Shown one piece after another: positions 1 through 8,906 of a stretch of DNA of 64,000 nucleotides. The stretch comes from Dorea_A sp016295505. Lineage in GTDB: Bacteria > Bacillota > Clostridia > Lachnospirales > Lachnospiraceae. A model generated the notes under the pieces. That model had not been told where the DNA came from. It made no database searches and was given only the letters and a program-made list of their open reading frames with translations. Each line of letters begins with the position of its first letter. Within the stretch, counting starts at the first letter, position 1. The stretch spans positions 1 to 64,000 of the forward strand of contig NZ_JBDOHS010000001.1 of NCBI RefSeq assembly GCF_039832105.1, written 5' to 3'. Position numbers and translations under genes: made by a program.

Positions 1-51
1 AGAAACAGAGTAAAGGAAGGAAATAAATTACAATACTCTATAACAACGATA

Positions 52-98
52 AAAATCGCTGTACCCAAGTAAGCGCAAGGGATACAGCGATTTTTTCT
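52..98 (+). terminator. intrinsic terminator of a gene left of the window
   Basis: A stem AAATCGCTGTA pairs with TACAGCGATTT and is followed by a T run. No gene lies between it and position 1, so it most likely ends a transcript entering from the left. Confidence 0.75.
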
Positions 99-143
99 TT
101 TGCTAACTGTCAAAGACAGGATCTTTTTTTCTTCTGCTACTCA

Positions 144-152
144 TGTTATACT
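144..152 (+). promoter_or_regulatory. extended -10 promoter for the VOC gene
   Basis: TGTTATACT fits an extended -10 (TG, one base, TATACT). The -35 region is T-rich and weak. An AGGAGG ribosome binding site precedes the ATG at 186. Confidence 0.4.
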
Positions 153-185
153 AAAACTAACAGTTTAACAATTCAGGAGGTACTC

Positions 186-551
186 ATGAAATTTTCATTT
201 TATCACAACAATATCAATGTCTTTGATCTGGAAAAATCGATAGATTTCTATCAGAAAGCTCTGGGACTTACAATCACCAGAGAAAAAGAGGCGGAAGACG
301 GAAGCTTTAAGCTCGTATTTCTGGGGGACAATACCACATCGCATCTTCTGGAGCTGACCTGGCTGCGGGATATGGATCGTCCTTATAATCTTGGCGATAA
401 CGAGATACATCTTGCCATGCGTTCCGATGATATGGAAGCATCCCTCGCTTTTCACAAAGAAATGAACTGTGTCTGCTATGAAAACATGGATATGGGAGTC
501 TACTTCATCAATGATCCTGACGGATACTGGATTGAAATCTGTCCCGCGTAA
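186..551 (+). CDS. VOC (glyoxalase/bleomycin resistance) family protein
   Basis: A 121-residue single-gene transcript unit of the vicinal oxygen chelate superfamily, the fold of lactoylglutathione lyase. The N-terminus (NNINVFDLEKSIDFYQKALG) is the typical first beta-alpha unit of a VOC module, and the end (DPDGYWIEICPA) carries the late Glu used for metal binding. The length fits lactoylglutathione-lyase-like members. Its substrate cannot be told from sequence. A strong AGGAGG site sits 7 bases before the ATG and a long hairpin follows the stop, so it is probably monocistronic. The alternative is a generic dioxygenase-like VOC protein. Confidence 0.85.
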   Translation: MKFSFYHNNINVFDLEKSIDFYQKALGLTITREKEAEDGSFKLVFLGDNTTSHLLELTWLRDMDRPYNLGDNEIHLAMRSDDMEASLAFHKEMNCVCYENMDMGVYFINDPDGYWIEICPA

Positions 552-557
552 ATAATA

Positions 558-616
558 AAATTCCACAGAAATGCTTCGATGATCTTTTGCTTATCGAAGC
601 ATTTCTTGTGGAATTT
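558..616. terminator. long hairpin terminator after the VOC gene
   Basis: Nested inverted repeats AAATTCCAC/GTGGAATTT and AAATGCTTCGAT/ATCGAAGCATTT lie between the convergent ends of the VOC gene and ribU. It probably works in both directions. Confidence 0.7.
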
Positions 617-666
617 ACACATTTTCAGGATTGTTTGTTTTTCTTATGCAACGGTCCGCCACAGAT

Positions 667-1299
667 TTACGCATTCATCTTTAATATCGGGCTGATCTTT
701 TTGTAGATCAGGAATACGATCAGTGATACCAGAAATCCTTTCAAAAGGTTAAACGGTGCTACTGCAAAGATCACAAAGGTGGTAAGACTGGTAATATGGC
801 TGTTTACAGCTGTTCCCATTCCAACCAGTGCATCGATCGGCATTCCAAATGCTTTCGCATACGTTGGAAGAAGTACAAAGGCATTCAGGAAACATCCTAT
901 AAATGCCATAAACAGAGTTCCTGTTAACATTCCTATAATCGCACCCTTTCTTGTATGGTTCATTTTGTAGATCCAGGCTGCCGGAAGAACCATTGCACAT
1001 CCGATCAGGAAATTGGCAAATTCTCCAACGCCGGCTGTTGTTGTTCCATTGATCGCAAAATTCAGAAGAATCTTCACAAATTCAATTGCTGCTCCCGCCA
1101 GCGGTCCCATCGCAAAGCTTCCGACCAGAACAGGAACTTCACTGAAGTCGATTTCATAAAAAGATGGTGCAAACGGAAGCGGAATCTCAAAAAGCATCAA
1201 TACTACCGCGATTGCGGACAGCATACCGATCTGAGCCATCATTCTTACTTTGTTCTTTGTTTTTGCATTCTGTTTTGTCATTACGTCTGTTGTGTTCAT
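667..1299 (-). CDS. ribU: riboflavin ECF transporter S component RibU
   Basis: A 210-residue membrane S component that binds riboflavin and is energised by a shared ECF module (EcfA/A'/T) not in this window. About six hydrophobic segments are visible, with the family signature EIPLPFAPSFYEIDFSEVP near residue 40 and the GxxxGxxxEF-type segment after it. I place the start at 1299 because AAAGGAGAG lies 7 bases before that ATG; the longer frame to 1365 has no such site. An FMN riboswitch with a terminator precedes it, which is strong independent evidence for a flavin substrate. Confidence 0.93.
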   Translation of the reverse strand: MNTTDVMTKQNAKTKNKVRMMAQIGMLSAIAVVLMLFEIPLPFAPSFYEIDFSEVPVLVGSFAMGPLAGAAIEFVKILLNFAINGTTTAGVGEFANFLIGCAMVLPAAWIYKMNHTRKGAIIGMLTGTLFMAFIGCFLNAFVLLPTYAKAFGMPIDALVGMGTAVNSHITSLTTFVIFAVAPFNLLKGFLVSLIVFLIYKKISPILKMNA

Positions 1300-1400
1300 T
1301 TTCTTTCTCTCCTTTAAGCACATCATATTATTAATAAGAAAGAAACTCTTCCCGGAACCATGCAATGATAAGAGTCAGACTTCGCCTTTGCATCATACGC

Positions 1401-1432
1401 AAAAAAATACCCCAACATATCATGTCGGGGTA
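1401..1432 (-). terminator. expression-platform terminator of the FMN riboswitch
   Basis: On the minus strand TACCCCGACA pairs with TGTTGGGGTA and a run of seven T follows. It lies between the aptamer and ribU, so FMN binding should lead to premature termination. Confidence 0.85.
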
Positions 1433-1457
1433 GAAAAATATCCATATCACTACATTA

Positions 1458-1578
1458 CTCTTCTCTCATCCAGACTATACTGTCGGTTCCGGAATCTCAC
1501 CAGATCGGCCTCTGTATCATATACAAAGGTTCGCGGACTATACCGCCGGTTGGGACTTGCACCCTACCCCGAAGATCT
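1458..1578 (-). promoter_or_regulatory. FMN riboswitch (RFN element)
   Basis: Read on the minus strand, the conserved RFN blocks occur in order: TTCGGGGTAGGGTGCAAGTC, CCGGCGGTATAGTCCGCGA, then GATTCCGG and CCGACAGTATAGTCTGGATG with AGAGA. This is the FMN aptamer that controls riboflavin genes. It is placed 150 bases before ribU with a terminator in between, which fits transcription attenuation. Confidence 0.95.
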
Positions 1579-1592
1579 TTCTTTACTTTGCC

Positions 1593-1621
1593 ATTATAAT
1601 ACGCCGCATATGATTATGCAA
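1593..1621 (-). promoter_or_regulatory. sigma-A promoter for the riboswitch-ribU transcript
   Basis: Minus-strand TTGCAT, 17 bases, TATAAT, ending about 15 bases before the FMN aptamer. Confidence 0.75.
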
Positions 1622-1641
1622 GTGCATTATAACAAAAGTGA

Positions 1642-2772
1642 CTATTTTATTGTGATTACCTCATATTCTCTGGTTCCAAGCCCAATCTTTTCCGCATGCG
1701 CCAGACATGTCTTATATTCTGAATTAGGTGTTGTGTTTTCAAAATGGTCATGATGATCGCAAAATTCCTCTTTTTCCATATTTTCAGCCAGCTGACTGTT
1801 CGGAAGTGGCGTTGCTTTCAGGCACGCATCGGCGCAGGCCTGATCCAGTGCCAGCGGATCAAATGACGCAAACATTCCGATATTCGGCAGAATCGGAGCA
1901 TCATTTTCACTATGACAGTCACAGTTGGGTGACACGTCTACGATCAGAGATATATGGAAATTTGGTCTGCCATCAACGACAGCCTTCGTATACTCTGCCA
2001 TACGACAATTCAGCTCTTTTGTTGCCGCACTGTCCGTAAATTCAATCGCATCAAAATTGCATGCACCGATGCAGCGTCCACATCCGACACAATTGTCATT
2101 ATTGATAGACATTTTTCCTGTCTCTATATTATATTCAAGTCCTTGATTCGCGCATTCTTTCAGACATCTTTTGCAGCCTCGACACAGATCCTGATCGATT
2201 CCCGGTTTTCCGTTCATATGCTGATCCTTTTTTCCTGCACGTGAACCGCACCCCATTCCGATATTCTTAATCGTTCCACCGAATCCCGTCGTCTCATGGC
2301 CCTTAAAATGAGTCAGACTGATAAATATGTCTGCATCCATGACTGCTCGTCCAATCTTCGCTTTCTGAATATATTCGCCGCCATTCACCGGCACTTCTAT
2401 ATCATCCGTTCCTTTCAGTCCATCACCGATGAGGATCGGACATCCGACCGTAAGAGGTGTAAATCCATTCTCCCACGCACAATACAGATGTTCCAGTGCA
2501 TTCTTACGACTTCCCGGATACAGTGTATTACAATCCGTAAGAAACGGCTTTCCTCCCAGTTCTTCCACAACATCCACAACCGCTTTTGCATAGTTCGGTC
2601 GTAAAAATCCCAGATTCCCCAGCTCACCAAAATGCATTTTTATCGCGACAAATTTACCGTCCATGTCAATCTGTTCGATTCCCGCTGCCTTGATCAGTCG
2701 TTTTAATTTTGTCGGCAGTCCCTCTCCAAGCTTTGTCCTGAAATCTGTATAATATACCTTTGCTTTTTCCAT
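1642..2772 (-). CDS. DUF362 protein with two 4Fe-4S ferredoxin motifs
   Basis: A 376-residue DUF362 protein. The N-terminal two thirds hold the DUF362 core (KMHFGELGN near residue 46; SLTHFKGHETTGFGG near 153). Two cysteine clusters, CRGCKRCLKEC near residue 198 and CVGCGRCIGAC near 229, match bacterial 2x[4Fe-4S] ferredoxin binding. It is cytosolic, with no signal peptide. The redox partner and substrate are unknown for this family. It directly follows the YitT gene with no gap, so the two are probably co-transcribed. Confidence 0.88.
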   Translation of the reverse strand: MEKAKVYYTDFRTKLGEGLPTKLKRLIKAAGIEQIDMDGKFVAIKMHFGELGNLGFLRPNYAKAVVDVVEELGGKPFLTDCNTLYPGSRKNALEHLYCAWENGFTPLTVGCPILIGDGLKGTDDIEVPVNGGEYIQKAKIGRAVMDADIFISLTHFKGHETTGFGGTIKNIGMGCGSRAGKKDQHMNGKPGIDQDLCRGCKRCLKECANQGLEYNIETGKMSINNDNCVGCGRCIGACNFDAIEFTDSAATKELNCRMAEYTKAVVDGRPNFHISLIVDVSPNCDCHSENDAPILPNIGMFASFDPLALDQACADACLKATPLPNSQLAENMEKEEFCDHHDHFENTTPNSEYKTCLAHAEKIGLGTREYEVITIK

Positions 2773-3660
2773 CTAATTCTCCTCCAGTTTCTGTTCTTCT
2801 TCATAGCGGATCCTTTCCATCGTAAATCCGCGTCCTCTTACCTCATTAATCTGTGAAATAGTAATAAATGCTTTCGGGTCAATCGCCTGTACCATCTCCT
2901 TCACAGAATACAGCTTTCGATTCTGAATCACACAGAGAACCCCCTGCTGCTGCTTTTGTCCATATCCGGTCTCTATCTGAACCATCGTGACTCCCGCATC
3001 AATTTCTTTCAATACCCGCTCCTTGATCTCCTTATATTTTTCAGAAACAATAAACAGCTGAATCTGCGATTGTCCCATCAGCATCACCCGATTTAACACC
3101 ACCGTGCTCAGAACCAGACACAAGATACCATACAGGACCTGTTCTGAATCCGAGAAAAGAATCTGAGATCCCAGCACCAGAAAATCCACAACATATAACA
3201 GAATCGCAATCGGGATATGAAACCATTTATTGAACACCAGCGCCAGAATGTCTGTACCTCCCGTAGACGCTCCCACTCGCACAATCATTCCTATCCCGGC
3301 TCCAAGCAATACCCCACCGTACACAGATGCCAGCATCACATTATCTGTCAGGCTGTCAATTCCCGGCACTGCCTGTATGGCAGAAAGAAATATCGGATAT
3401 ACGAAGGTACTGATAATCGTTGTAAATGCAAACGTTTTCCCCAGTACAAATGCCCCCATCAAAAACAATACGATGTTAACCACAAAGATAATCGTGGACA
3501 GGCTGACCGGAACATAATGCGAGATCGTAAGACCGATACCCGTCGCACCACCCATAACAATTCCATACGGTACAACAAATGCCGCAACCGTAAACGCAAG
3601 GAGTAAATTCCCCAAAAGTACTCCTGCAATTGTGATAATACTTTTCTTCCAGTTTTTCAT
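2773..3660 (-). CDS. YitT family membrane protein (first paralogue)
   Basis: A 295-residue protein with the usual layout: five to six transmembrane segments in the first 200 residues (YitT/DUF161), then a cytosolic DUF2179 domain of about 80 residues. The motif RVGASTGGTDILA near residue 127 is typical. The function of the family is not established. The gene ends one base before the DUF362 start. A second YitT gene with the same length but diverged sequence lies at 15508-16395. Confidence 0.9.
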   Translation of the reverse strand: MKNWKKSIITIAGVLLGNLLLAFTVAAFVVPYGIVMGGATGIGLTISHYVPVSLSTIIFVVNIVLFLMGAFVLGKTFAFTTIISTFVYPIFLSAIQAVPGIDSLTDNVMLASVYGGVLLGAGIGMIVRVGASTGGTDILALVFNKWFHIPIAILLYVVDFLVLGSQILFSDSEQVLYGILCLVLSTVVLNRVMLMGQSQIQLFIVSEKYKEIKERVLKEIDAGVTMVQIETGYGQKQQQGVLCVIQNRKLYSVKEMVQAIDPKAFITISQINEVRGRGFTMERIRYEEEQKLEEN

Positions 3661-3707
3661 TTTTCACACCTCTTTCAATGACGATATACCATTCTGTCTG
3701 TATCAGA

Positions 3708-5864
3708 TCAGGAGATCCCTTTCATACTGAGCTGAATCCTTTTTTTCTTCAGATCCACGCTTAACACTCTCACATCCACAATATCCCCAACGCTTACTGC
3801 TTCCAGCGGATGTTTGATGAATTTCTTATCCGTAATCTCAGAAATATGCACCAGTCCGTCCTGGTGCACTCCGATATCCACGAACACGCCGAAATCAATG
3901 ACATTACGTACCGTTCCCTTTAATATCATACCTTCTTTCAGATCCTTCATCTCCAGGACGTCCGTCCTCAGGATTGGCTTTGGCATCTCATCACGCGGAT
4001 CCCGTGCCGGCTTTTCCAGTTCTTTTACAATATCCCGAAGCGTAATCTCTCCGATATTCAGTTCCTTTGCAAGTCTGGCATAATCTCTGATCGTAAGCGA
4101 AAGCCCGGTAAGCTTGCCTCCGCTGATATCTTTTACAGAAAATCCCTGTCTGGCAAGAAGCTTTTCAGCAGCATCGTAAGACTCCGGATGTACACTGGTA
4201 CCGTCAAGCGGATTCTCACCGCCCTGTATCCTCATGAAACCGGCACACTGCTCATATGCCTTCGGTCCGAGTTTTGCCACTTTCAGGAGCTGCTTTCTGT
4301 TGGTAAACTTTCCATTTTCCTCTCTGTACGCCACAATATTCTTTGCAACCGCTGCGGAGATTCCGGAAATATATGCAAGCAGCGGTGCTGACGCTGTATT
4401 CAGGTCTACTCCCACCTTATTGACACAATCTTCCACAACTCCTGACAATGCATCGCTGAGCTTCTTCTGATTCATATCATGCTGGTACTGTCCGACACCA
4501 ATGGATTTCGGGTCGATCTTAACCAGTTCTGCCAGCGGATCCTGCAGGCGTCTCGCGATAGAAGCCGCGCTTCTCTGTCCGACATCAAACTTCGGAAACT
4601 CTTCTGTAGCCAGCTTACTTGCCGAATATACAGATGCACCCGCTTCATTTACAATCACATACTGTACTTTTTCCGGAATTTCTTTCAGAAGCTCTACAAT
4701 AAACTGCTCTGATTCTCTGGATGCCGTTCCATTTCCCAGCGAAATCAGAGAAATATTATATTTTGTGATAATCTTTTTCAGCAGATCCTTTGATGCCTGT
4801 ATCTTTTTCGGTGTCGTAGGCGCCGTCGGATAGATCACCGTTGTTCCGATCACCTTACCTGTGGGATCGACCACTGCCAGCTTACAGCCGGTTCGAAATG
4901 CCGGATCCCATCCCAGCACCGTCTTTCCGACAATTGGCGGCTGCATCAGAAGCTGCTCCAGATTCTTCTTGAATACTCCGATTGCTCCGTCTTCCGCCTT
5001 CTCCGTCAGATCATTGCGGATCTCACGTTCAATTGCCGGCGCAATCAGTCTCTTATAGCTGTCTTCGATCGCTTCCTTAAGTACCGGTGTTGTGTGTGGA
5101 TTCTCTTTATGAATGACCTTTTTTTCCAGATAACGAAGGATATCCTCCTGCGGCGCTTCTATCTTAACCGTCAGAAACTTCTCCTTTTCTCCCCGATTCA
5201 GTGCAAGGATCCGATGTCCGGCAAGCTTCTCAACCGGTTCTTCAAACTCATAGTACATCTCATATACAGATTCTGCATTTTCATCTCTGGCCGCCGAGAT
5301 AACCTTTCCCTTCTGCATCGTACGCTTCCTGATCCAGATCCTGTAATCCGCCTCATCCGATATGCTTTCTGCAATGATATCTTTTGCACCAGCCACGGCT
5401 TCCTCCGGTGTACATACTTCTTTTTCCGGATTCACATACTCCAAAGCGCAGTCCAGTACCGGAACAGTCAGCTGCTGAAGAGTGATCAGCGAAGCCAGTG
5501 ATTCCAGTCCCTTCTCTTTGGCAATGGTTGCTCTCGTCCGTCTTTTTGGGCGATACGGACGATACAGATCCTCCACCACAACCAGTGTCTCTGCTGCAAG
5601 AATCTGTCGCTTCAGTTCTTCCGTAAGCTTCCCCTGTTCTTCAATGCTGGAAAGGACCTGCTCTTTCTTCTCTTCCAGACTTCGCAGATACATCAGTCTC
5701 TCATGCAGAGTTCTAAGCTGTTCATCATTCAGTGTACCCGTTACTTCTTTTCTATATCGCGCAATGAACGGAATCGTATTGCCTTCATCAATCAACTTGA
5801 CTGCCGCATCTACCTGCCATTTTTTTACGCCAAGTTCTCCCGTTATCTTCTGATTAATATCCAT
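3708..5864 (-). CDS. tex: Tex, S1-domain RNA-binding transcription accessory protein
   Basis: A 718-residue Tex homologue of normal length. The order is an N-terminal HTH-like region, a YqgF/RuvC-like domain from about residue 320 (GWDPAFRTGCKLAVVD), helix-hairpin-helix region near 490-560 (PLLAYISGISAAVAKNIVAY) and a C-terminal S1 domain from about 648 (GMILKGTVRNVIDFGVFVDI). Tex binds nucleic acid and affects transcription; its exact role in Firmicutes is not settled. The ATG at 5864 is preceded by AAAGGAC. It is transcribed divergently from the TetR gene. Confidence 0.95.
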   Translation of the reverse strand: MDINQKITGELGVKKWQVDAAVKLIDEGNTIPFIARYRKEVTGTLNDEQLRTLHERLMYLRSLEEKKEQVLSSIEEQGKLTEELKRQILAAETLVVVEDLYRPYRPKRRTRATIAKEKGLESLASLITLQQLTVPVLDCALEYVNPEKEVCTPEEAVAGAKDIIAESISDEADYRIWIRKRTMQKGKVISAARDENAESVYEMYYEFEEPVEKLAGHRILALNRGEKEKFLTVKIEAPQEDILRYLEKKVIHKENPHTTPVLKEAIEDSYKRLIAPAIEREIRNDLTEKAEDGAIGVFKKNLEQLLMQPPIVGKTVLGWDPAFRTGCKLAVVDPTGKVIGTTVIYPTAPTTPKKIQASKDLLKKIITKYNISLISLGNGTASRESEQFIVELLKEIPEKVQYVIVNEAGASVYSASKLATEEFPKFDVGQRSAASIARRLQDPLAELVKIDPKSIGVGQYQHDMNQKKLSDALSGVVEDCVNKVGVDLNTASAPLLAYISGISAAVAKNIVAYREENGKFTNRKQLLKVAKLGPKAYEQCAGFMRIQGGENPLDGTSVHPESYDAAEKLLARQGFSVKDISGGKLTGLSLTIRDYARLAKELNIGEITLRDIVKELEKPARDPRDEMPKPILRTDVLEMKDLKEGMILKGTVRNVIDFGVFVDIGVHQDGLVHISEITDKKFIKHPLEAVSVGDIVDVRVLSVDLKKKRIQLSMKGIS

Positions 5865-5938
5865 ATATCTATGTCCTTTCTGATCAACTGAAGATAATTA
5901 TAACTGAATTCCCTCATGCATGCAATGTCATACATGAT

Positions 5939-5954
5939 ACAGAGTTCACTCTGT
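5939..5954. promoter_or_regulatory. candidate TetR operator
   Basis: ACAGAGT TC ACTCTGT is a perfect 7+7 dyad placed 4 bases before the -35 of the TetR promoter, a position that suits autoregulation. This is inference from position and symmetry only. Confidence 0.4.
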
Positions 5955-5958
5955 TTTC

Positions 5959-5987
5959 TTGAAAAAAAGAGTCCCCTGTGATATAAT
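5959..5987 (+). promoter_or_regulatory. sigma-A promoter for the TetR gene
   Basis: TTGAAA, 17 bases, TATAAT, about 30 bases before the ATG at 6018. Confidence 0.75.
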
Positions 5988-6017
5988 TAACACAATATAT
6001 TAAAGGGAGTATGCTAC

Positions 6018-6620
6018 ATGAATCATGAATCACAGGAACTGTCAAAACAGCAGTTAAAATCCAAAGAAACCAAGGCGAAAATCTTTCGGGCTGCCAAACA
6101 TATCCTGCAGAAAAAAGGATATGAACAGCTGTCCATAAAGAATATATGCGAAGAGGCCGGTGTATCCAACGGCAGCTTCTATCACCACTTTAAAACCAAG
6201 GATGATCTGTTGTCCTATTATATTGAAGAGCAACCCAGCATCAATCCTGATTTTCTGGATCTCCCCTCCAACTCTGCAGAAGCGAAAGAAGCAATCGTGC
6301 GTGTATACCTGAACTACGTACATTACTGCGAAGAGCTGGGCGTGGAATTTATGTCCAATTATTACACTCCGAAAAACCAGTCATTAAACCCTCTGATCCG
6401 TACAGAGCGGCCATATCCGATCGTTACTGTGCAAAACTATCTGGAAAAGGCAATCCGTGCAGGTGTCATTACACCCAGGCTTGCTTTGGACGATATCACG
6501 ACGGATATTCGTATGATCGTTATCGGCAATGTGTTTGAATGGTGCCTGAAAAGCGGCAATGCTGATTTTGAAGGAAATATGAAACGTTCTTTAGAAACAT
6601 ATTTAAGCGGTGCGTTTTAA
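6018..6620 (+). CDS. TetR/AcrR family transcriptional regulator
   Basis: A 200-residue one-component repressor. Residues about 18-65 form the TetR HTH (IFRAAKHILQKKGYEQLSIKNI then GVSNGSFYHHFKTKDDLL, split here for length). The C-terminal ligand domain is not assignable; the tail (GNVFEWCLKSGNADFEGNM) resembles TetR_C family members of Clostridia. GGGAGT precedes the ATG. A dyad lies just before its own promoter. The lipid kinase gene follows after 41 bases in the same direction and is a plausible target. Confidence 0.88.
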   Translation: MNHESQELSKQQLKSKETKAKIFRAAKHILQKKGYEQLSIKNICEEAGVSNGSFYHHFKTKDDLLSYYIEEQPSINPDFLDLPSNSAEAKEAIVRVYLNYVHYCEELGVEFMSNYYTPKNQSLNPLIRTERPYPIVTVQNYLEKAIRAGVITPRLALDDITTDIRMIVIGNVFEWCLKSGNADFEGNMKRSLETYLSGAF

Positions 6621-6661
6621 TTCTGAATATTATATATACAAAAGCCAAGGGAGAAGCAACT

Positions 6662-7582
6662 ATGTATACATTTATCACGAATCCAAATGCAAGATCCGGT
6701 CTCGGACAAAAACTGTGGAACGAAATCGAATCCATCCTTACAGAAAGGAACGTTAACTATCAGGTGCTTTTCACCAGATATCAGCACCATGCAACCAGTC
6801 TTGTCCGCGAACTGACATCAGATCTTGAACGCCATACCATTGTGGTGATTGGCGGCGACGGAACCATCAACGAGGTAATCAACGGCATTGTCCGTCTCGA
6901 TAAAGTAACTCTTGGCTATATTCCTATGGGATCCGGCAATGATTTCGCAAGAGGTCTTGCACTGCCCACAGATATCCGGCAGGCATTAGACAACATCCTC
7001 ACGCCTTCCCGTTATATCAGTATGGACATCGGTCTTCTCTCTTATGAGGAAGAAAAACGAAGATTTGCTGTAAGTGCAGGTATCGGCTTCGACGCTGATG
7101 TCTGCCATCAGGTTGTAATATCTCCATTAAAAGCATTTTTTAATCGATTAAAATTAGGAAAACTGACTTATACCGGTGTTGCACTTCACAGGCTATTAGC
7201 CATGGAGACAGCCACTCTCACCTTAACTCTGGACGATGGTCGACAGGTTCGATATCCTCACACCTACTTTGCTGCTGCCATGAACCTTCGATTTGAAGGA
7301 GGCGGCTTTATGTTCTGTCCAAAGGCAGACTATAAAGACGGTCTTCTTGACATAATCGTCATATCAGATCTTCCAAAACTGAAGGTTCTGGCACTTCTTC
7401 CGACTGCATTCAGGGGATGGCATGTTCGTTTTAAAGGAATTCATATTACTTCCTGCAAATCAGTTGATATCACCAGTGAGCGGGCACTTCCGCTACATAC
7501 CGACGGAGAACCGGTGTTCCGCCAGACCCACATCAATCTCTGCCTGGAACCGGATCGGTTAAGAATTATTGCAGCTCCATAA
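6662..7582 (+). CDS. diacylglycerol kinase family lipid kinase (YegS/BmrU type)
   Basis: A 306-residue soluble lipid kinase of the DAGK catalytic family. The nucleotide-binding motif GGDGTINEVINGI is near residue 65 and GSGNDFARG near 97; the C-terminal beta sandwich carries LHTDGEP near residue 280. It should phosphorylate diacylglycerol or a related lipid, feeding phosphatidic acid to phospholipid synthesis. It follows the TetR gene closely and precedes a PAP2-like gene, a combination that could interconvert lipid and phospholipid. Confidence 0.9.
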   Translation: MYTFITNPNARSGLGQKLWNEIESILTERNVNYQVLFTRYQHHATSLVRELTSDLERHTIVVIGGDGTINEVINGIVRLDKVTLGYIPMGSGNDFARGLALPTDIRQALDNILTPSRYISMDIGLLSYEEEKRRFAVSAGIGFDADVCHQVVISPLKAFFNRLKLGKLTYTGVALHRLLAMETATLTLTLDDGRQVRYPHTYFAAAMNLRFEGGGFMFCPKADYKDGLLDIIVISDLPKLKVLALLPTAFRGWHVRFKGIHITSCKSVDITSERALPLHTDGEPVFRQTHINLCLEPDRLRIIAAP

Positions 7583-7631
7583 AAGATATATTGAACTCTT
7601 TGTAAAAATTATTAACAAATAGTGAACTTGG

Positions 7632-7660
7632 TTGTTCATTCTTTTCTTTCATGTTATAAT
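7632..7660 (+). promoter_or_regulatory. sigma-A promoter for the PAP2-like gene
   Basis: TTGTTC, 17 bases, TATAAT (with TG one base before the -10). A partial dyad TGAAC...GTTCA at 7623-7638 overlaps the -35. Confidence 0.7.
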
Positions 7661-7715
7661 GCGGGTTGAAACCTGAATAGAATAATGATAAGGGCTTATC
7701 AAGGGGGATGTTATC

Positions 7716-8384
7716 GTGAAAGCCATTCATCAAGCAAAAAAACTTGTGAAAAAGTATCGTCATGCATGGGTTTTATTGTATATTCTGATTTATATGCCAT
7801 GGTTCATACATCTTGAAAACCGGAGAAGTATTCATTATTATGTGATTCACTCACCGATTGATAATCACATACCCTTTATAGAATATTTTGTGGTTCCGTA
7901 TCTTTTATGGTTTGTATTTATTGCAGTAACAATGGGTTATTTTTTCTTTACGGACAAGTGGGGATTTTATAAACTGGCAGCATTTCTATTTACAGGAATG
8001 ACCGTCTTTCTGATTATATGCACCATATTTCCCAATGCTTTAAATCTGAGACCGACTGTATTTGTGCGGGATAATATATTCGTTGATCTTGTGAAACTGG
8101 TATATCGGGCAGACACACCAACCAATGTTCTGCCAAGTATTCATGTATTTAATTCCATAGGCTCCTGTATTGCAATCTCACACAGTGACGCTTTAAAAAA
8201 GCACCGAAAGATCCAATACAGCGCTTACGCGTTAGCGTTTCTGATTATTCTGTCCACTGTATTTTTAAAACAACATTCTGTGACAGATGTAATCGCAGCA
8301 GTCGCTATGGCATGTATCATATACCCGTTCGTATATGTTACGGAAGAGCGGAAAGCTCCAAAACTTTCTCATCAGCCAATATAA
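7716..8384 (+). CDS. PAP2-like membrane phosphatase
   Basis: A 222-residue membrane protein with about six hydrophobic segments. LPSIHVFNS near residue 146 matches the PAP2 PSxH motif, and KQHSVTDVIAA near residue 187 supplies the last catalytic His and Asp of the third motif. The usual KX6RP motif is replaced by LRPTVFVRDN near 113. Such proteins dephosphorylate lipid phosphates. The start is a GTG at 7716 with AAGGGGG before it. It has its own promoter. Confidence 0.8.
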   Translation: MKAIHQAKKLVKKYRHAWVLLYILIYMPWFIHLENRRSIHYYVIHSPIDNHIPFIEYFVVPYLLWFVFIAVTMGYFFFTDKWGFYKLAAFLFTGMTVFLIICTIFPNALNLRPTVFVRDNIFVDLVKLVYRADTPTNVLPSIHVFNSIGSCIAISHSDALKKHRKIQYSAYALAFLIILSTVFLKQHSVTDVIAAVAMACIIYPFVYVTEERKAPKLSHQPI

Positions 8385-8412
8385 TTAACATTATCTAAGG
8401 AGGAGACGTATT

Positions 8413-8835
8413 ATGTATGCAGAATTTAGTGACAACCTTGTAACCGGTAATGAGATGATTGATTCTCATCACAAAGAACTGATCGATCGAATCAATAAGC
8501 TTCTGGACAGCTGTGAACAGAGCAACGAAAAGGCCGTTGCTGTCCGTACGCTGGATTATTTATCAGAGTACACAGATTTCCATTTCTCCGCAGAAGAACA
8601 GCTTCAGCGTGAGATTGATTACCCTGGCTTTGCAAAACACAAAGAACAGCATGACGCATTTAAACAGACAATCAAAGAACTGGAAGAGATGCTGGAAGAG
8701 GAAGAAGGTCCGTCTCAGGCATTCGTTGAAAAGATCCAGGAAAATGTAATCAGATGGTTCTACACTCATATTGAGGGATTTGACCGCTCTGTCGCTGAAT
8801 ACAAAAATATGCGCGACAGCCACGAACGTCTGTAA
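8413..8835 (+). CDS. bacteriohemerythrin
   Basis: A 140-residue hemerythrin of normal length. The diiron ligands are visible: H in MIDSHHKELIDRIN, H in DFHFSAEEQ with the Glu, HKEQHDAF and FYTHIEGFD near the end. It probably binds oxygen or buffers iron in this anaerobe. AAGGAGGAG precedes the ATG and a strong hairpin follows the stop. Confidence 0.93.
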   Translation: MYAEFSDNLVTGNEMIDSHHKELIDRINKLLDSCEQSNEKAVAVRTLDYLSEYTDFHFSAEEQLQREIDYPGFAKHKEQHDAFKQTIKELEEMLEEEEGPSQAFVEKIQENVIRWFYTHIEGFDRSVAEYKNMRDSHERL

Positions 8836-8852
8836 TCCTGAACACGTAATTT

Positions 8853-8906
8853 AAAGGACTGTTGTAAAACACAGAAGTACATCTATATTTTACAACAGTC
8901 CTTTTT
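8853..8906 (+). terminator. terminator after hemerythrin
   Basis: AAAGGACTGTTGTAAAA pairs with TTTTACAACAGTCCTTT and a T run follows. It lies between convergent genes and could serve both. A hairpin with a related stem follows purC at 48642. Confidence 0.85.
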